Shown here: positions 55,021-64,000 of the stretch, piece by piece
Numbering within the stretch: position 1 is the first letter of the stretch
How the letters are laid out: each line of letters starts with the position of its first letter
Assembly: GCF_000165125.1 (NCBI RefSeq)
Contig: NZ_AEIU01000022.1
Coordinates: 62,001 to 126,000 of the forward strand
From: Vibrio caribbeanicus ATCC BAA-2122
GTDB lineage: Bacteria; Pseudomonadota; Gammaproteobacteria; Enterobacterales; Vibrionaceae
Direction of reading: 5' to 3'
Length of the DNA: 64,000 bases
Translations under genes and position numbers: made by a program
Notes under the pieces: model-generated
Seen by the model: the letters and a program-made list of their open reading frames with translations, nothing else
Databases searched by the model: none
Told to the model about the DNA's origin: nothing

Positions 55021-56588
55021 TGGCTCTTCTCAGTTATATCATGCTCGTTAATGAGCTGATGAACTTCATCACTCAAATTGAGTTTCTCTACCAGATAAGG
55101 CAAATCTAACTCCAACAAGCAGTCCTTCCTCTTATCAAGCCCTTCAACTTGAATAATATTCTGTACGGCGACCTTAGTGCCTTCACTTTTCGCTTTATGC
55201 GAGAAGGCTGGCATGTGAAGCGCTTGATCTGATGTAAAGGATACAATCGAATCTATTGAGTCTACCTCTAAACCGTACTTTTTACCTTCACAAATAAAAA
55301 TTAAGATTTTTGATTCCACTTCTGATTGCTTTTCTTTCATTTCATACATCAAACGAGAATCTATCACGACAATCAACTCATCTCTTAAATTAATAATGCC
55401 TTTAATATTCTCAGGCAGGCCGGGAGGGCTAATGACTGAACTAGGGTAATCAATAATTTCATTGACCAATTTGATATCGAGTGCATAACGCTCTGCGATG
55501 GTAAAAGTAATATAGGTCTTTTTAAGAAAATCTCGACTGGCGACTTCCTTAACCTCATTCGAATGGTCTTTAAACAACAAACCATGATCGTGAATAATTT
55601 CTTTGATTTCATCATCAGAGAATAGCTTTTCATGGTCTAACAAGGTGGCCTCTGGACCTGAGTGACTCGGAATACATCCAACGAACATTTTGGACTTTTT
55701 CGTTGCTAACAGCGGGAATTGAATGATGTCCTCTTCATAATAGGAGATGATATTATCAAGAGAAGACACCAATAGGCCCAAAAAGCTCTCTTCAAGTTTA
55801 ATAACGATCACGATATGGCCTAGCTCCCCATCGCTATCACTTACCGTCTTTTCCCCACCTAAAAATTCATTAAAATCTACGATAGGAATAATATCACCGC
55901 GGATATTGACAGCACCAAGGCAATTATTCCCCGCCAATACTTGATTCTCAATTTCTCTAACCTCAATAACTTCTCTAATCGCATTCACTTTAAAGGCACA
56001 AAGACTTTGCCCTAGTTTAAAGGAAATACATTTACATAATACCCGAGTTGTCTGCTCCGTCTGAGAGGTGTGTTCAAAATCAATATGAGGCAGTTTTTCA
56101 AGATTTATCACTTCGATAGGGTCAATAATTTGGATCATTCTGCTACCGTTGTCCAGCTTGAAAACACCCGCAATAATGGTGTCGTGATGCCTTTCAGTAT
56201 GAGGGCAAAATTCAATCCGCTCATTCGACCTTTCGTAAAAAATCTCACCGGTTCGATCGAAAATTATACCAACACTGAAGTGACCATATTCAATAATGGC
56301 AATAACTCTATTACTGTTGTCTTCTTTGTCCTCCAGCGGTATTTCCATGTTCTCGTAAAATATTTTTCTCAAGTCGACCACAGGAACGATAGTTCCCCTT
56401 AAATTGAACATTCCAACCATGTAGTTTGGTGACAAAGGAATACTATTATATTCACCTAATTCATTGACGACTTCTCTGATTTCTATAGCAGCAACAGCAA
56501 ACTCATTACCGCATAGAAAGAACGAGCCATAGACGTCTTGAATCGTATTGTGATGTCTAGTGAGATTGTTGGTTTCGTTGATATCCAT
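55011..56588 (-). CDS. Three-domain CheW protein
   Basis: A 525-residue cytoplasmic protein made of three CheW domains in tandem (about residues 15-165, 180-330 and 345-500). Each has the CheW core: a hydrophobic start, an IREVV-type segment and an NLRG/NIRGDIIPIVD-type segment. CheW normally links receptors to CheA. Three in one chain could bridge several receptor or kinase partners. It is the last gene of the receptor operon, ten bases after cheD. No receiver domain (as in CheV) is present. Confidence 0.9.
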   Translation of the reverse strand: MDINETNNLTRHHNTIQDVYGSFFLCGNEFAVAAIEIREVVNELGEYNSIPLSPNYMVGMFNLRGTIVPVVDLRKIFYENMEIPLEDKEDNSNRVIAIIEYGHFSVGIIFDRTGEIFYERSNERIEFCPHTERHHDTIIAGVFKLDNGSRMIQIIDPIEVINLEKLPHIDFEHTSQTEQTTRVLCKCISFKLGQSLCAFKVNAIREVIEVREIENQVLAGNNCLGAVNIRGDIIPIVDFNEFLGGEKTVSDSDGELGHIVIVIKLEESFLGLLVSSLDNIISYYEEDIIQFPLLATKKSKMFVGCIPSHSGPEATLLDHEKLFSDDEIKEIIHDHGLLFKDHSNEVKEVASRDFLKKTYITFTIAERYALDIKLVNEIIDYPSSVISPPGLPENIKGIINLRDELIVVIDSRLMYEMKEKQSEVESKILIFICEGKKYGLEVDSIDSIVSFTSDQALHMPAFSHKAKSEGTKVAVQNIIQVEGLDKRKDCLLELDLPYLVEKLNLSDEVHQLINEHDITEKSQKD

Positions 56589-56598
56589 AATTTATCCC

Positions 56599-57072
56599 TC
56601 ATGACGCTGAATTTCTCGATATCATCTGGATCTCACAAGAATTATCCAGCCCATAAACGATCATTTTCCGTCCTTCCATGCCTAATGTGTCTTTATGGGA
56701 AATGTGTATTCCCAATTTATTTAGGCAAGCTTCTGCCTCCCTAACATTAGCATCCCCAATCAATTTATTGCTTTCGGTTGATTCTGGCATTGTCATATTG
56801 CCACCTCCAGCAATAACGGCATTCGCATACTTGTACTCATGCGCTAATAGTTTCATTTCATCCAATAGCGCATAAATCGCACGGTCGACGTAACGTGAAT
56901 CCCCAGAAGACTGACCACATTCTGCACTGGGTAACAAACAGTGAGCTAATCCATAGACATCTTTTTTAGCGCAAAGAATTGCGACCCCAACACAGGAACC
57001 AAGCAGTGCGTGTAACACATCTTTTGAATTACCCACTCGATACTCACCTATGGGCACATATATCTTGCTCAT
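56599..57072 (-). CDS. cheD: CheD, chemoreceptor glutamine deamidase
   Basis: A 157-residue enzyme that deamidates receptor glutamines. The catalytic Cys27 is in LLGSCVGVAI and His44 in GLAHCLLP. The position of the usual catalytic Thr (Thr21 in Thermotoga maritima CheD) is His21 here. GGGNMTM follows in the second half. It overlaps cheR by four bases. Confidence 0.93.
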   Translation of the reverse strand: MSKIYVPIGEYRVGNSKDVLHALLGSCVGVAILCAKKDVYGLAHCLLPSAECGQSSGDSRYVDRAIYALLDEMKLLAHEYKYANAVIAGGGNMTMPESTESNKLIGDANVREAEACLNKLGIHISHKDTLGMEGRKMIVYGLDNSCEIQMISRNSAS

Positions 57073-57908
57073 TTGCTTTTTCCGATTGGTTTATAGATGT
57101 GAGGCAGCAAATATTCGAAACTTGAAGACGTGTGTAAAAGTGACTCAGACTCTCCAATAATCAGTATGCCTTGTGGCGATAAACATTTGTGAATATTGAA
57201 AAGTACTTTTTCTTGATCTTCTTTATTAAAGTAAATCAATACATTGCGGAGAAAAATTACATCAAACTTATATTCAAATTGTGGGTAACTAAAAAGATTG
57301 TGTGTTTTGAAAGCCAATTTAGTTTTCAACTCTGGGATGACCCTGTACTGGCTCTTACCATTTGACTTTAAGTAACACTTAAATAGATTTGGTTTGGTTA
57401 ATCGGAACTTCTCTATAGAATGCCCTGAGTAGATACCGCCTTGCGCTTTCTTTAATACTTTATCTGAAATATCAGTAGCTAAGATGTCAAAATTCAGGCT
57501 AGGGAAAACCCTCTTACACTCAGACAAAATAATAGCGATGGTGTAAGCTTCCTCACCAGTAGAAGCCGCCGCAGACCATACTTTTAAATCTCTTTGCTTA
57601 TGCTCGCGGCAATAGTTAGGGACGAAAGATTCAGATAAGTATTGCCAAACATCCGGCGTGCGATAGAAATAAGTCTCATGAGTTGTGATAGCATCGATAA
57701 ACAGTGTCTGTTCTTTGATGTCACTTTTCACCATATCGAGGTAAATATTATAGTCACTTATTTCTAACTCACGCGCGCGCTTTCTTACTCTACTGGCAAC
57801 CATAGTTTTACGACTTTTGCCTATGGTTATCCCCGTTTTTTCATGAATGTAGTCAAGGTAAAGCTGAAAACAACTCGAGCCGAATTTACTATTGATAATA
57901 TCGCTCAT
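57069..57908 (-). CDS. cheR: CheR, chemoreceptor methyltransferase
   Basis: A 279-residue S-adenosylmethionine-dependent methyltransferase. An N-terminal helical domain with KSRKTMVASRVRKR is followed by the catalytic domain. SAAASTGEEAYTIA binds the cofactor, and FLRNVLIYF is the CheR motif near the end. It methylates receptor glutamates for adaptation. It is 12 bases downstream of the eight-PAS receptor gene. Confidence 0.96.
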   Translation of the reverse strand: MSDIINSKFGSSCFQLYLDYIHEKTGITIGKSRKTMVASRVRKRARELEISDYNIYLDMVKSDIKEQTLFIDAITTHETYFYRTPDVWQYLSESFVPNYCREHKQRDLKVWSAAASTGEEAYTIAIILSECKRVFPSLNFDILATDISDKVLKKAQGGIYSGHSIEKFRLTKPNLFKCYLKSNGKSQYRVIPELKTKLAFKTHNLFSYPQFEYKFDVIFLRNVLIYFNKEDQEKVLFNIHKCLSPQGILIIGESESLLHTSSSFEYLLPHIYKPIGKSK

Positions 57909-57920
57909 TCCCTACTCCAT

Positions 57921-60900
57921 TTATGAAGTGAATTTCTTCATCTCAATTTCTAGATTTTCAGCACCCTGATAGAGCTCTGCTGTTGAGTTAGCAATAGTTT
58001 CAGAAGCGATAGCAGATTTCTCTGTTGAGTCGACAACCTGTTGTATCGCATTACTTACATCCTTCGCAACCGATTGTTGCTCCTGTGCCGCAATTGAAAT
58101 TTCAGAAATGGATTGTGTGGTTTTTGACACACCAGCAACGATTTTCTCAAAGGCTTTCGATGCATCTTTTGAAATCTCACCACCTTGAACTACGCGTTTC
58201 ACTGACTCATTGATCAATGCTGAAATCTCTTTGGTAGCTTGAGAAGAGCGCTCTGCAAGCTTGCGCACTTCATCGGCAACGACCGAAAAGCCCAAACCAT
58301 GCTCACCAGCCCTAGCTGCTTCAATAGCCGCATTGAACGCAAGTAAGTTAGTTTGGCTTGCTATCTCACTGATAACTTTAACAATCTCACTAATCTCTTC
58401 AGACGATTTATTGATGAGTTCCATGGATTCTATTGACCTTGCAATCGCCTTAGACCCGTGGTCAGCTTCCACTTGGGTGTCTTTGGCGATTCTGTCCGCA
58501 TCCTTGGTGTTTTGTGCGATTGAATCAATCGATACACTCAGTTCCTCAATTGATGCATTCATTTCCTCAGTTGTTGCACCGAGCGTCTGCGCACCGCGCG
58601 AAACCGTGCCCGATTGCTCGGATATGTCCTTAGCCTGACCAGCAAAATTGATTGCGATTTTAGTCACTTGTTCTTCAAGCTGAACTTGAGCGCTGATATC
58701 TGTGGCAAATTTGACGACTTTATAAACTCTTCCGCTTGCATTTAAAATTGGGTTGTAGGTTGCCTGTATCCAAACTTCCTTGCCGCCTTTTGCAATCCTT
58801 TTGTAACGACCCTGATCAGACTCACCACGGCCTAATTGTTCCCAAAATGCGCGATATTGGGGAGAATTAGCGTACTCAGTTTCACAGAATATTCGATGGT
58901 GTTGACCCTGGATCTCTGCCAGAGAATAACCAACGGTTTGGAGGAAGTTCTCATTTGCAGTGATGATGGTACCATCCAGGTTAAACTCGATGACAGCCTG
59001 GACTCGATTTATAGAATCTATCTTACCTTCAAATTCTGAATTGCGTAATTTTGACTCAGTAATATTGGTTGCGTACTTGACGACCTTATAAGGACGACCA
59101 TTAGGATCAAACACTGGGTTGTACGAAGCATTGATCCAAATTTCTTCTCCAGTTTTCCCGAAGCGTTTGTACTCGCCCGAATCTGGCTCTCCCAACCCTA
59201 GCTTTTTCCAAAAGTCTGCATATTCCTTGGTCGCTGCATACTCAGGGTCACAGAAGATCCTATGATGTTGCCCCTGAATTTCTTCTAATGAATACCCTAC
59301 AGTGGCTAAGAAATTATCATTCGCTTTGATAATGGTTCCATCAAGATTGAATTCTATTACGGCTTGGACACGGCTTATTGCAGCAATTTTACCCTCGAAT
59401 TCTGAATTGCGGAGCTTGGACTCGGTAATATTGGTTGCGTATTTGACCACTTTATAAGGTTTACCATTTGGTGCAAAAACCGGGTTGTAAGAAGCATTGA
59501 TCCAGACTTCGTTACCATTTTTATCAAAGCGCTGGTATTCTCCTGCGTCTGATAGTCCTGAGCCAAGTTTTTTCCAAAAATCGATATACTCTTTGCTAGC
59601 GGCATATTCTGCATCGCAAAAGATTCGATGATGTTGTCCTTTAATCTCTTCCATACTGTAGCCGACAGTATTCAAGAAATTGTCATTTGCCTTGATAATG
59701 GTGCCATCAAGGTTGAACTCAATCACAGCCTGCACGCGGTTAATTGCAGCAATCTTACCCTCAAACTCTGAATTCCTCAGCTTGGATTCTGTAATATTGG
59801 TGGCATATTTAACTACTTTATAAGGCTTGCCACTTGGATCAAGTACAGGGTTGTATGACGCATTGATCCATACTTCATTGCCATCTTTGTCAAAACGCTG
59901 ATATTCACCTGAGTCAGGCTCACCAGAACCAAGTTTTTTCCAAAAATCAGTATATTCTTGTGTAGACGTGTATTCGGGGTCACAGAAGATTCGGTGGTGT
60001 TTACCTTTTATCTCATCAAGTGTATATCCTACCGTCGCCAAGAAATTATCATTGGCCTTAATAATGGTTCCATCTAGTTCGAACTCTATCACCGCTTGAA
60101 TACGGTTAATGGCGTCGATCTTTCCTTCAAACTCAGCATTTCTAAGCTTAGATTCGGTAATATTAGTTGCGTATTTAACCACCTTATAAGGTTTCCCGCT
60201 CGGATCAAAAACTGGATTGTAAGAAGCATTTATCCATACCTCGTTGCCTTTCTTATCAAAGCGCTGATATTCACCCGAGTCTGGCTCACCTGAGCCAAGT
60301 TTTTTCCAAAAGTCTGCATAATCTTTGGTCGCTGCATATTCAGCATCACAGAAGATTCGATGATGTTTGCCTTTGATTTCGTCGAGCGAATAGCCGACAG
60401 TGGCAAGAAAGTTTTCATTAGCGCTGAGTATGGTACCATCAAGGTTGAACTCGATGACGGCCTGAACTCGATTTATTGCCGCGATTTTACCTTCAAACTC
60501 AGCATTTTTGAGCTTCGAATCGGTAATATTTGTCGCGTATTTGATCACTTTATAAGGTTTACCATTTGGATCAAAGACTGGGTTGTAAGAAGCATTAATC
60601 CAAACCTCTTTACCATTTTTATCAAAGCGCTGATATTCGCCAGAGTCAGGCTCACCCGATCCAAGCTTTTTCCAAAAGTCAGCATATTCTTTAGTCGCGG
60701 CATACTCCGGGTCGCAAAAGATTCGATGATGCTTGCCTTTAATCTCATCCAGTGAGTAGCCAACAGTCGCAAGGAAATTTTCATTGGCACTGAGAATGGT
60801 ACCATCAAGATTGAACTCAATGACGGCCTGAACTCGATTTATCGCCGCAATTTTCCCTTCAACCTCGGCGTTGTTCTTTTTCGATTCAGTAATATTCGTT

Positions 60901-61640
60901 GCGTATTTAATCACCTTGTAAGGTTTGCCACTTGCATCTAAGACCGGGTTATACGAAGCATTTATCCATACCTCGTTTCCATTTTTGTCGAAACGCTGAT
61001 ACTCGCCAGCATCCGGTTTACCAGAGCCGAGTTGCTTCCAAAAGTCTGCATACTCTTTTGTAGACGCATAGTCCGGATCGCAAAATATCCTATGGTGCTT
61101 ACCTTTGATTTCATCCAAGGTATACCCAACAGTGCTAAGGAAGTTCTCGTTTGCGTTGAGAATCGTGCCATCAAGAGTAAACTCAATGACCGCTTGCACG
61201 CGATTTATCGCATCGATCTTCCCCTCATACTCTGCGTTTCTCAACTTGGATTCGGTTATGTCAGTCGCGAATTTAACCACTTTGTAAGCAACACCATCTG
61301 CATTGATCACTGGATTGTAGGAAGCGTTGATCCAAACATCCTCGCCAGTTTTTTTTAGTCTTCTGTAAACACCTCGGTCAGTTCCACCAGAAGATAAGTT
61401 TTTCCAAAAGTCTTTGTATTCTTTGGATTTTACATAATCTTTATCGCAAAAGATTCTATGGTGTTTGCCTTGGATCTCTTTTAGCTTATATCCGGTGGTA
61501 TCAAGAAAATTCTGATTGGCCGTAATAATGTTTCCATCGAGGTCAAATTCGATAATCGCTTGTACGCTATCGAGTGCCGTCATCAAGCTTTTGAGTTCGT
61601 CTATGTTATTTACATCTTTAGGTGTTTTTACGCTATCCAT
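57921..61640 (-). CDS. Soluble methyl-accepting chemotaxis protein with eight tandem PAS domains
   Basis: A 1239-residue protein without membrane segments. Residues 22-997 are eight PAS units of exactly 122 residues, each with a [KQ]HHRIFC-type stretch and a YNPV segment and ending in a K-linker. Residues about 1000-1239 are the MCP signalling domain with [20 protein letters not shown], the CheA/CheW contact tip. There is no NWETF-type C-terminal tether. The PAS type resembles BdlA of Pseudomonas, which has two. It likely senses an intracellular cofactor, redox or ligand signal. First gene of its operon. Confidence 0.93.
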   Translation of the reverse strand: MDSVKTPKDVNNIDELKSLMTALDSVQAIIEFDLDGNIITANQNFLDTTGYKLKEIQGKHHRIFCDKDYVKSKEYKDFWKNLSSGGTDRGVYRRLKKTGEDVWINASYNPVINADGVAYKVVKFATDITESKLRNAEYEGKIDAINRVQAVIEFTLDGTILNANENFLSTVGYTLDEIKGKHHRIFCDPDYASTKEYADFWKQLGSGKPDAGEYQRFDKNGNEVWINASYNPVLDASGKPYKVIKYATNITESKKNNAEVEGKIAAINRVQAVIEFNLDGTILSANENFLATVGYSLDEIKGKHHRIFCDPEYAATKEYADFWKKLGSGEPDSGEYQRFDKNGKEVWINASYNPVFDPNGKPYKVIKYATNITDSKLKNAEFEGKIAAINRVQAVIEFNLDGTILSANENFLATVGYSLDEIKGKHHRIFCDAEYAATKDYADFWKKLGSGEPDSGEYQRFDKKGNEVWINASYNPVFDPSGKPYKVVKYATNITESKLRNAEFEGKIDAINRIQAVIEFELDGTIIKANDNFLATVGYTLDEIKGKHHRIFCDPEYTSTQEYTDFWKKLGSGEPDSGEYQRFDKDGNEVWINASYNPVLDPSGKPYKVVKYATNITESKLRNSEFEGKIAAINRVQAVIEFNLDGTIIKANDNFLNTVGYSMEEIKGQHHRIFCDAEYAASKEYIDFWKKLGSGLSDAGEYQRFDKNGNEVWINASYNPVFAPNGKPYKVVKYATNITESKLRNSEFEGKIAAISRVQAVIEFNLDGTIIKANDNFLATVGYSLEEIQGQHHRIFCDPEYAATKEYADFWKKLGLGEPDSGEYKRFGKTGEEIWINASYNPVFDPNGRPYKVVKYATNITESKLRNSEFEGKIDSINRVQAVIEFNLDGTIITANENFLQTVGYSLAEIQGQHHRIFCETEYANSPQYRAFWEQLGRGESDQGRYKRIAKGGKEVWIQATYNPILNASGRVYKVVKFATDISAQVQLEEQVTKIAINFAGQAKDISEQSGTVSRGAQTLGATTEEMNASIEELSVSIDSIAQNTKDADRIAKDTQVEADHGSKAIARSIESMELINKSSEEISEIVKVISEIASQTNLLAFNAAIEAARAGEHGLGFSVVADEVRKLAERSSQATKEISALINESVKRVVQGGEISKDASKAFEKIVAGVSKTTQSISEISIAAQEQQSVAKDVSNAIQQVVDSTEKSAIASETIANSTAELYQGAENLEIEMKKFTS
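58650..61577 (-). repeat. Eight in-frame 366-base repeats encoding PAS units
   Basis: Unit starts are codons 22, 144, 266, 388, 510, 632, 754 and 876 of the receptor gene. Inner units are nearly identical in protein sequence, while the first and last are more divergent. That pattern fits expansion by unequal recombination from the middle. Confidence 0.9.
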
Positions 61641-61899
61641 TGATTATTACCTTTCTGTCACGGCCTGCATCGTAATAATTGGCACGAAATAAGCCCACTG
61701 CATGACCAGAATCGTTTGCATAAATAATAGACAACCACGAGCAATTTATCTAAAAGATATAAATATCAATAGTAGTGAGCTTTGATCTTTGTAGAGAAAT
61801 AAAATAAAGAAAGGACAAAAATATATTGATATACAAAGGCTTTATGAAAGGGATAATAATAAAGCTCCTCAAAAAGGAGCTTTAGAAAAAGTAAACTGA
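61641..61899. other. Intergenic region between the two receptor operons
   Basis: About 260 AT-rich bases with a minus-strand terminator (61861-61881) near its right end. The rest should carry the promoter of the eight-PAS operon. I cannot assign boxes with confidence. Confidence 0.45.
61861..61883 (-). terminator. Terminator after the Cache receptor gene
   Basis: AAGCTCC pairs with GGAGCTT around TCAAAAA. On the minus strand it follows the stop by about 20 bases and runs into TTATTATTATC. Confidence 0.7.
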
Positions 61900-63783
61900 T
61901 TAAAGCTTGAAGCGCTGAATCTCGTTTTCTAACTCATGAGAGAGCTCGGAAAGTTGGGAAGCCTGAGCCGCAGCAGAATGCGCTTCTTCAGCCAAATCTT
62001 GAGAAACATCACGAATGCCAACTGTATTACGTGTTATTTCTGAGGTCACCGACGCTTGCTCTTCAGCGGCAGAAGCAATTTGGGTAGCCATATCACTTAT
62101 TCTTTCAACTGCTGACTGGATCTGAGTAAGACTTACAGCTGCTGAATCTGCATCATTAACACTGATATCGGTCAACTGACGGCTGTCGTCCATCATTCCC
62201 ACGGCCTTAGTAGTGGTATTTTGTAAAGTCTCTATCATCTGTTGAATTTCCTGAGTCGATGCATGAGTACGTTGACTCAATACTCGCACCTCATCAGCAA
62301 CAACTGCGAAACCTCGCCCTTGCTCACCAGCTCTTGCCGCTTCAATTGCAGCATTGAGTGCCAATAAATTGGTTTGTTCAGCAATTCCCTGAATCGTAGA
62401 AAGAATAGTACTAATGCTATTACCATGCGCCTCAAGTTCCTGAATCACCCCCGTTGCGACCTGAACTTCACTGGCAAGATTTTGTATCGAACTCTGAGTC
62501 TGATGAACCTGCTGGCCACCGTAAATACAAGCAGAAACCGCCTCAGATGAATTTTGTGCGGTATCTTCTGCATTGCCGGCAATTTCTTGAGTAGCTGCCG
62601 CCATTTCATTAATGGCAGTAGCAACCATATTAATTTCGTCTTGTTGAACACGTATGCGATTACTACGTTCTTCAGCTTGTTGTGCCGTTTGTTTGGCTTG
62701 TTCGGAAAGTGAAGCAGAGACCAAGCTCAACTTTGAAACCATGGTGTGCATATTGCCAACGAAAGTATTGAAGTTCTTAGCAAGTTGGCCAACTTCATCA
62801 TCACTTTTGGGCTCAAGCCGCTGAGTTAAATCACCTTCACCTGAGGCGATCTCTTCGAGTGCTTGCGATACACGAACAAGGTCTTTAAATAGGAAACTCA
62901 CTAACCAAGAAATCATTACAGCTACGATAATAGTGATGATTACTGCAGTAATAATTAAGCTTTGAAGAAGCTGAGAAAAAGCTGCTTCTTCAGTGGCCTT
63001 ATCCATTTCTATAGCAAAAAACCAATTAGTACCAGGAACCTTAGCAAAGAAATACAGCTTTTCTTTACCCTCACGTTGGATAGTTTGTATAACCCGTTCA
63101 GAGGCTGCTCGCTTAATAGAAGTTAAATCAAATTTAGGCGATAAAGTCGTCACTGGTTGTAGAGAAAACGATTTATCTGGATGCGCAAGAAATGTTCCAT
63201 TTTGGCCATCGATCAGCATGGCATAGGCATTGTCTCCAGCATCAAGGTTGATAACATCATCGATCAGCTGATCAATCAATACATCTGCACCCACAACCCC
63301 TACAAACTGACCGTTACGACGTACAGGTTCAGCGATACTTACCAAGAGCGCATGTGTTATCGCATCTTTATAGGCAGTGGTAATGATCTGTTTTCCAGAA
63401 TTTTTTGCTTCGATGTACCAAGGACGAACTCTAGGGTCGTAATCGGCACGGTTTCGCTCTGGGTGTGAGCGGTACATCTCTCCTTGAGGTGTACCAAAAA
63501 ACATATCATCAAAGCCCCCGGCATTTCTGGCTTGTTTTAGAAAAGGAACAAGCTGTGTTTCCTCTGTATAATCATTGAATGCAGTTGCTATATCTTTTCT
63601 GATTGATATCCAATCAGAAATACCCGCAGCCGCAGCATTAGCCAATGTTTCGGCTCTTGAATAGACTCCGTGTTGAGTTTGTTGAGCTAGTTGAGATGCA
63701 GATAACCACGTTAAGACGCTCGCCATTAATATAACAGCGATCAAGCTGGATAATATCAGCTTCTGTTTTAGTGAAAATTTCAT
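61900..63783 (-). CDS. Transmembrane methyl-accepting chemotaxis protein with Cache sensor
   Basis: The ATG at 63783 gives 627 residues; the longer frame to 63846 is less likely. A helix at about 10-30 is followed by a periplasmic double-Cache domain (about 35-280, with [20 protein letters not shown]). After a second helix and a HAMP domain comes the signalling region with [20 protein letters not shown]. It senses a small molecule outside the inner membrane and signals to CheA. It is transcribed toward the eight-PAS operon but is ended by its own terminator. Confidence 0.95.
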   Translation of the reverse strand: MKFSLKQKLILSSLIAVILMASVLTWLSASQLAQQTQHGVYSRAETLANAAAAGISDWISIRKDIATAFNDYTEETQLVPFLKQARNAGGFDDMFFGTPQGEMYRSHPERNRADYDPRVRPWYIEAKNSGKQIITTAYKDAITHALLVSIAEPVRRNGQFVGVVGADVLIDQLIDDVINLDAGDNAYAMLIDGQNGTFLAHPDKSFSLQPVTTLSPKFDLTSIKRAASERVIQTIQREGKEKLYFFAKVPGTNWFFAIEMDKATEEAAFSQLLQSLIITAVIITIIVAVMISWLVSFLFKDLVRVSQALEEIASGEGDLTQRLEPKSDDEVGQLAKNFNTFVGNMHTMVSKLSLVSASLSEQAKQTAQQAEERSNRIRVQQDEINMVATAINEMAAATQEIAGNAEDTAQNSSEAVSACIYGGQQVHQTQSSIQNLASEVQVATGVIQELEAHGNSISTILSTIQGIAEQTNLLALNAAIEAARAGEQGRGFAVVADEVRVLSQRTHASTQEIQQMIETLQNTTTKAVGMMDDSRQLTDISVNDADSAAVSLTQIQSAVERISDMATQIASAAEEQASVTSEITRNTVGIRDVSQDLAEEAHSAAAQASQLSELSHELENEIQRFKL

Positions 63784-63936
63784 TTTTATATACTTCTTGG
63801 AACAGACAGGAGCGGAGAGTTTATAATCAAACTTACTGTTATGCACGTAAATTAATTAAATTATTGAGTCAATATAACCAATTGTATTTTCGGGAGTTAG
63901 CACATATTTATATGTCGAAATTTTACGCCTAGTTTG

Positions 63937-63970
63937 AAATAAAAAATACCAGACTAAATGCCTGGTATTT
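63937..63970 (-). terminator. Minus-strand terminator for a gene beyond the window
   Basis: AAATACCAG and CTGGTATTT form a nine-pair stem. On the minus strand a T6 tract follows, so it ends a gene lying right of base 64000. Confidence 0.75.
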
Positions 63971-64000
63971 AAATCCAATAAGCGAATTTGATGTCTTATT

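Noticed and set aside
60360-60755. Several open frames antisense to the PAS repeats (for example 131 codons)
   Set aside because: They recur at the same place in each repeat unit because the unit recurs, which is expected for shadow frames.
58650-61577. CRISPR-like or VNTR array
   Set aside because: The period is 366 bases, all units stay in frame and encode PAS domains. It is a protein repeat, not a CRISPR array.

Overview
The window is chromosomal DNA from a marine gamma-proteobacterium, almost certainly a Vibrio (Vibrionaceae). Moderately AT-rich base composition fits. So do several small families I know mainly from vibrios (DUF2986, DUF2960, DUF3802, DUF2987), the fnr-uspE-ttcA order beside a ccoNOQP/ccoHIS cluster, a potABC operon followed by two potD genes, a TtpC-type TonB system, and the long form of PurC. 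No species is claimed. No CRISPR array, rRNA operon, prophage or intact insertion sequence was seen.

Layout. 1-7.8 kb: end of ccoN, then ccoO-ccoQ-ccoP (cbb3 oxidase), ccoH-ccoI-ccoS and a TauE/SafE-like membrane protein (oxidase maturation), then fnr and uspE. This is a microaerobic/anaerobic respiration block; ccoI carries a frameshift in a run of six A. 7.8-11.2 kb (minus): ttcA, a DUF2987 protein, a Bax-like glucosaminidase and a membrane protein. 11.8-16.9 kb: polyamine ABC transporter potABC with two separately terminated potD genes. 17.6-23.5 kb: a chaperone-usher fimbrial operon (pilin, usher, chaperone, tip-like subunit, OmpA-family protein). 23.5-37.3 kb: mostly single housekeeping genes (cobB, ybiT, mobA, nagK, tapT, a fatty acid hydroxylase, an NlpC/P60 lipoprotein, a fructosamine-kinase-like gene, a CPXCG protein, riboflavin synthase, norM, a Lig E-type DNA ligase, two tRNA-Val genes, a VirK/YbjX gene). 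37.6-43.4 kb: an RstA/RstB-like two-component system, DUF2986, a NYN protein, a diguanylate cyclase, a DUF2726 protein and an orphan periplasmic binding protein. 43.5-50.6 kb (minus): a complete TonB energy-transducing operon (DUF3450, TtpC, ExbB, ExbD, TonB, TPR), preceded by a CpxR/CpxA-like regulator pair. 50.7-55 kb: MBL hydrolase, DMT exporter, ugpQ, sulA-like SOS gene, purC. 55-63.8 kb (minus): an accessory chemotaxis operon (eight-PAS receptor, CheR, CheD, triple-CheW protein) next to a second, membrane-bound Cache-domain receptor.

How the genes fit together. The left block assembles a high-affinity oxidase and its oxygen-sensing regulator. PotABCD imports polyamines, which in vibrios also signal for biofilm formation. 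The fimbrial operon, the diguanylate cyclase and the two receptors concern surface behaviour and taxis. The most unusual locus is the chemotaxis operon. Its soluble receptor has eight near-identical 122-residue PAS units in tandem, and it is encoded with adaptation enzymes and a three-CheW adaptor but with no CheA or CheB in the window. Regulatory sites readable directly include tandem LexA boxes over the sulA promoter, a full-consensus PurR box before purC, and several intrinsic terminators.
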